The translations under genes were made by a program, and so were the position numbers. Below the pieces are notes generated by a model, which was given only the letters and a program-made list of their open reading frames with translations, was not told where the DNA came from and ran no database searches. From an uncultured Veillonella sp. (lineage in GTDB: Bacteria > Bacillota > Negativicutes > Veillonellales > Veillonellaceae), in NCBI RefSeq assembly GCF_905209685.1, contig NZ_CAJLUB010000087.1, positions 1-8,010 on the forward strand: a DNA stretch of 8,010 nt. The letters run 5' to 3'. Positions 6,941 to 8,010 of this stretch are shown here, one piece after another. How positions within the stretch are numbered: position 1 is the first letter of the stretch; every line of letters begins with the position of its first letter.

Positions 6941-7071
6941 CTCATCAAGAGTAGTGGAGGGATAGGCCCTGTGAAGCTACAGCAACCATTCCAAGAGGAA
7001 AAGGTGCTAATTCCTATGACAAATGTCGTTAGATGGGAGGGTCTCTCATGAGTACATGAGAGGCTTTTTTT
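6941..7071 (+). promoter_or_regulatory. SAM-I (S-box) riboswitch with terminator expression platform
   Basis: The aptamer (about 6941-7037) shows the S-box core: ATCAAGAG followed by GTGGAGGGA, GGCCC, GTGAAGC, CAGCAACC and AAGGTGCTAATTCC in canonical order. P1 pairs CTCATC (6941-6946) with GATGGG (7032-7037). The P1 3' strand can instead pair with the terminator's 5' arm: 7033-7039 with 7043-7049, 7 bp including one G-U, forming an antiterminator. SAM binding should stabilise P1, free the terminator and shut off metK. The order and logic match the well-characterised class, so this is a transcriptional OFF switch. Confidence 0.95.
7041..7071 (+). terminator. SAM-controlled intrinsic terminator of the metK leader
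   Basis: A 10-bp stem (7041-7050 with 7055-7064, one G-U pair) with a 4-nt AGTA loop is followed by seven Ts (7065-7071). Its 5' arm is shared with the antiterminator, as expected of a riboswitch expression platform. Confidence 0.93.
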
Positions 7072-7088
7072 CGTATTAGGAGGATAAA

Positions 7089-8010
7089 ATGGCTGAAAAA
7101 CATATGTTTTTTACTTCTGAATCTGTTACTGAAGGCCATCCAGATAAAATAGCTGACCAAATTTCTGACGCTGTTTTGGATGCGATTATTGAAAAGGATC
7201 CAACTGCTCGTGTAGCTTGTGAAACTTTAGTTACTACGGGTCTAGTTCATGTAGTAGGTGAAATCTCTACCAATACTTATGTGGATATTCCTCGCATCGT
7301 ACGTGATACTGTTCGAGATATCGGCTATACACGTGCTAAATTTGGTTTTGACTGCGATACTTGCGGTGTACTTGTTTCTATTGATGAACAATCTGCTGAT
7401 ATCGCTATGGGCGTAGATGAAGCGCTAGAATCTAAAGAAGGTAATGGTGAAGCACTAGATAAAATTGGTGCTGGTGACCAAGGTATGATGTTTGGTTATG
7501 CATCTAATGAAACACCTGAACTTATGCCTATGCCAATTTCTTTGGCTCATCGTTTATCCCGTCGTCTTACAGAAGTTCGTAAAGATGGCACTTTAACATA
7601 TCTTCGTCCAGATGGTAAAACTCAAGTAACTGTTGAATATGTTGACGGTAAACCAAAACGTATTGATACAATTGTTATATCTACACAACATAGCCCTGAA
7701 GTTACGCAAGAACAAATTAAAGCTGATTTAAAACGCTTTGTTATTGATGCAGCATTGCCTGCTGAATTTGTTGATGAAAATACAAAATATTTCATTAACC
7801 CAACTGGCCGTTTCGTAATCGGTGGTCCTCATGGTGATGCTGGCTTGACTGGCCGCAAAATTATCGTAGATACTTACGGCGGTATGGCTCGTCATGGTGG
7901 CGGTGCTTTCTCTGGTAAGGATCCATCTAAGGTTGACCGCTCTGCAGCATATGCAGCTCGTTATGTAGCTAAAAACGTTGTTGCAGCAGGTCTTGCTGAT
8001 AAATGTGAAG
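7089..8010 (+). CDS. metK: S-adenosylmethionine synthetase (methionine adenosyltransferase), 3' end beyond window
   Basis: MetK makes SAM from methionine and ATP, releasing phosphate and diphosphate, in the cytosol. The first 307 codons are present, of a usual length near 390-400, and the frame is open to the window edge. The N-terminal ATP-site motif EGHPDK (15-20, with His17) is intact. Signature 1, [12 protein letters not shown] (127-138), and the phosphate-binding loop GGGAFSGKD (270-278) are both intact, and [19 protein letters not shown] (237-255) is also canonical. AGGAGG (7078-7083), 5 nt before ATG, fixes the start and lies just past the riboswitch terminator, so expression depends on read-through when SAM is low. 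No neighbour follows in the window. Confidence 0.97.
   Translation, partial: MAEKHMFFTSESVTEGHPDKIADQISDAVLDAIIEKDPTARVACETLVTTGLVHVVGEISTNTYVDIPRIVRDTVRDIGYTRAKFGFDCDTCGVLVSIDEQSADIAMGVDEALESKEGNGEALDKIGAGDQGMMFGYASNETPELMPMPISLAHRLSRRLTEVRKDGTLTYLRPDGKTQVTVEYVDGKPKRIDTIVISTQHSPEVTQEQIKADLKRFVIDAALPAEFVDENTKYFINPTGRFVIGGPHGDAGLTGRKIIVDTYGGMARHGGGAFSGKDPSKVDRSAAYAARYVAKNVVAAGLADKCE

Noticed and set aside
1..8010. Mobile element, CRISPR, toxin-antitoxin or phage-defence content.
   Set aside because: Every long open frame matches a core housekeeping or transporter family, there are no direct repeat arrays or transposase motifs, and composition is even throughout.

Overview
This window looks like a chromosomal housekeeping region of a low-GC Firmicute, most likely a Negativicute close to Veillonella. 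That is an inference from roughly 40% GC, AT-rich third codon positions, strong AGGAGG-type ribosome binding sites and a Bacillus/Clostridia-style gene order (yicC-remA-gmk-rpoZ-coaBC). I see no transposase, integrase, CRISPR array, tRNA or rRNA, and no sign of recent transfer. All genes appear intact except metK, which runs off the right edge.

Layout: rqcH, a ribosome-associated quality-control factor, is on the minus strand (48-1766) and ends in two tandem hairpins at the left edge. A 127-bp divergent intergenic region (1767-1893) carries promoter-like sequence in both directions. On the plus strand a tight cluster follows: yicC (endoribonuclease), remA (DUF370 DNA-binding regulator), gmk (guanylate kinase) and rpoZ (RNA polymerase omega). 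Gaps are 14, 8 and 4 bp, so these four are almost certainly one operon, closed by a 13-bp hairpin plus U-tract. coaBC (coenzyme A synthesis) begins just 17 nt after that hairpin. A SulP-family anion transporter gene with a C-terminal STAS domain comes next. Then a 194-bp gap holds a promoter, a SAM-I (S-box) riboswitch and its terminator, which control metK (S-adenosylmethionine synthetase, first 307 codons present).

How the parts fit together: gmk and rpoZ supply GTP synthesis and an RNA polymerase subunit, yicC acts on RNA, and rqcH rescues stalled ribosome products, so the left half concerns gene expression. coaBC and metK make two central cofactors, CoA and SAM. The riboswitch closes a feedback loop by ending metK transcription when SAM is plentiful. 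SulP is the least expected member of the cluster.

I found no undescribed system. The points most worth a second look are the promoterless gap in front of coaBC, the SulP gene between two cofactor genes, an inverted repeat over the yicC -10 box, and the compact mutually exclusive folds of the metK leader.
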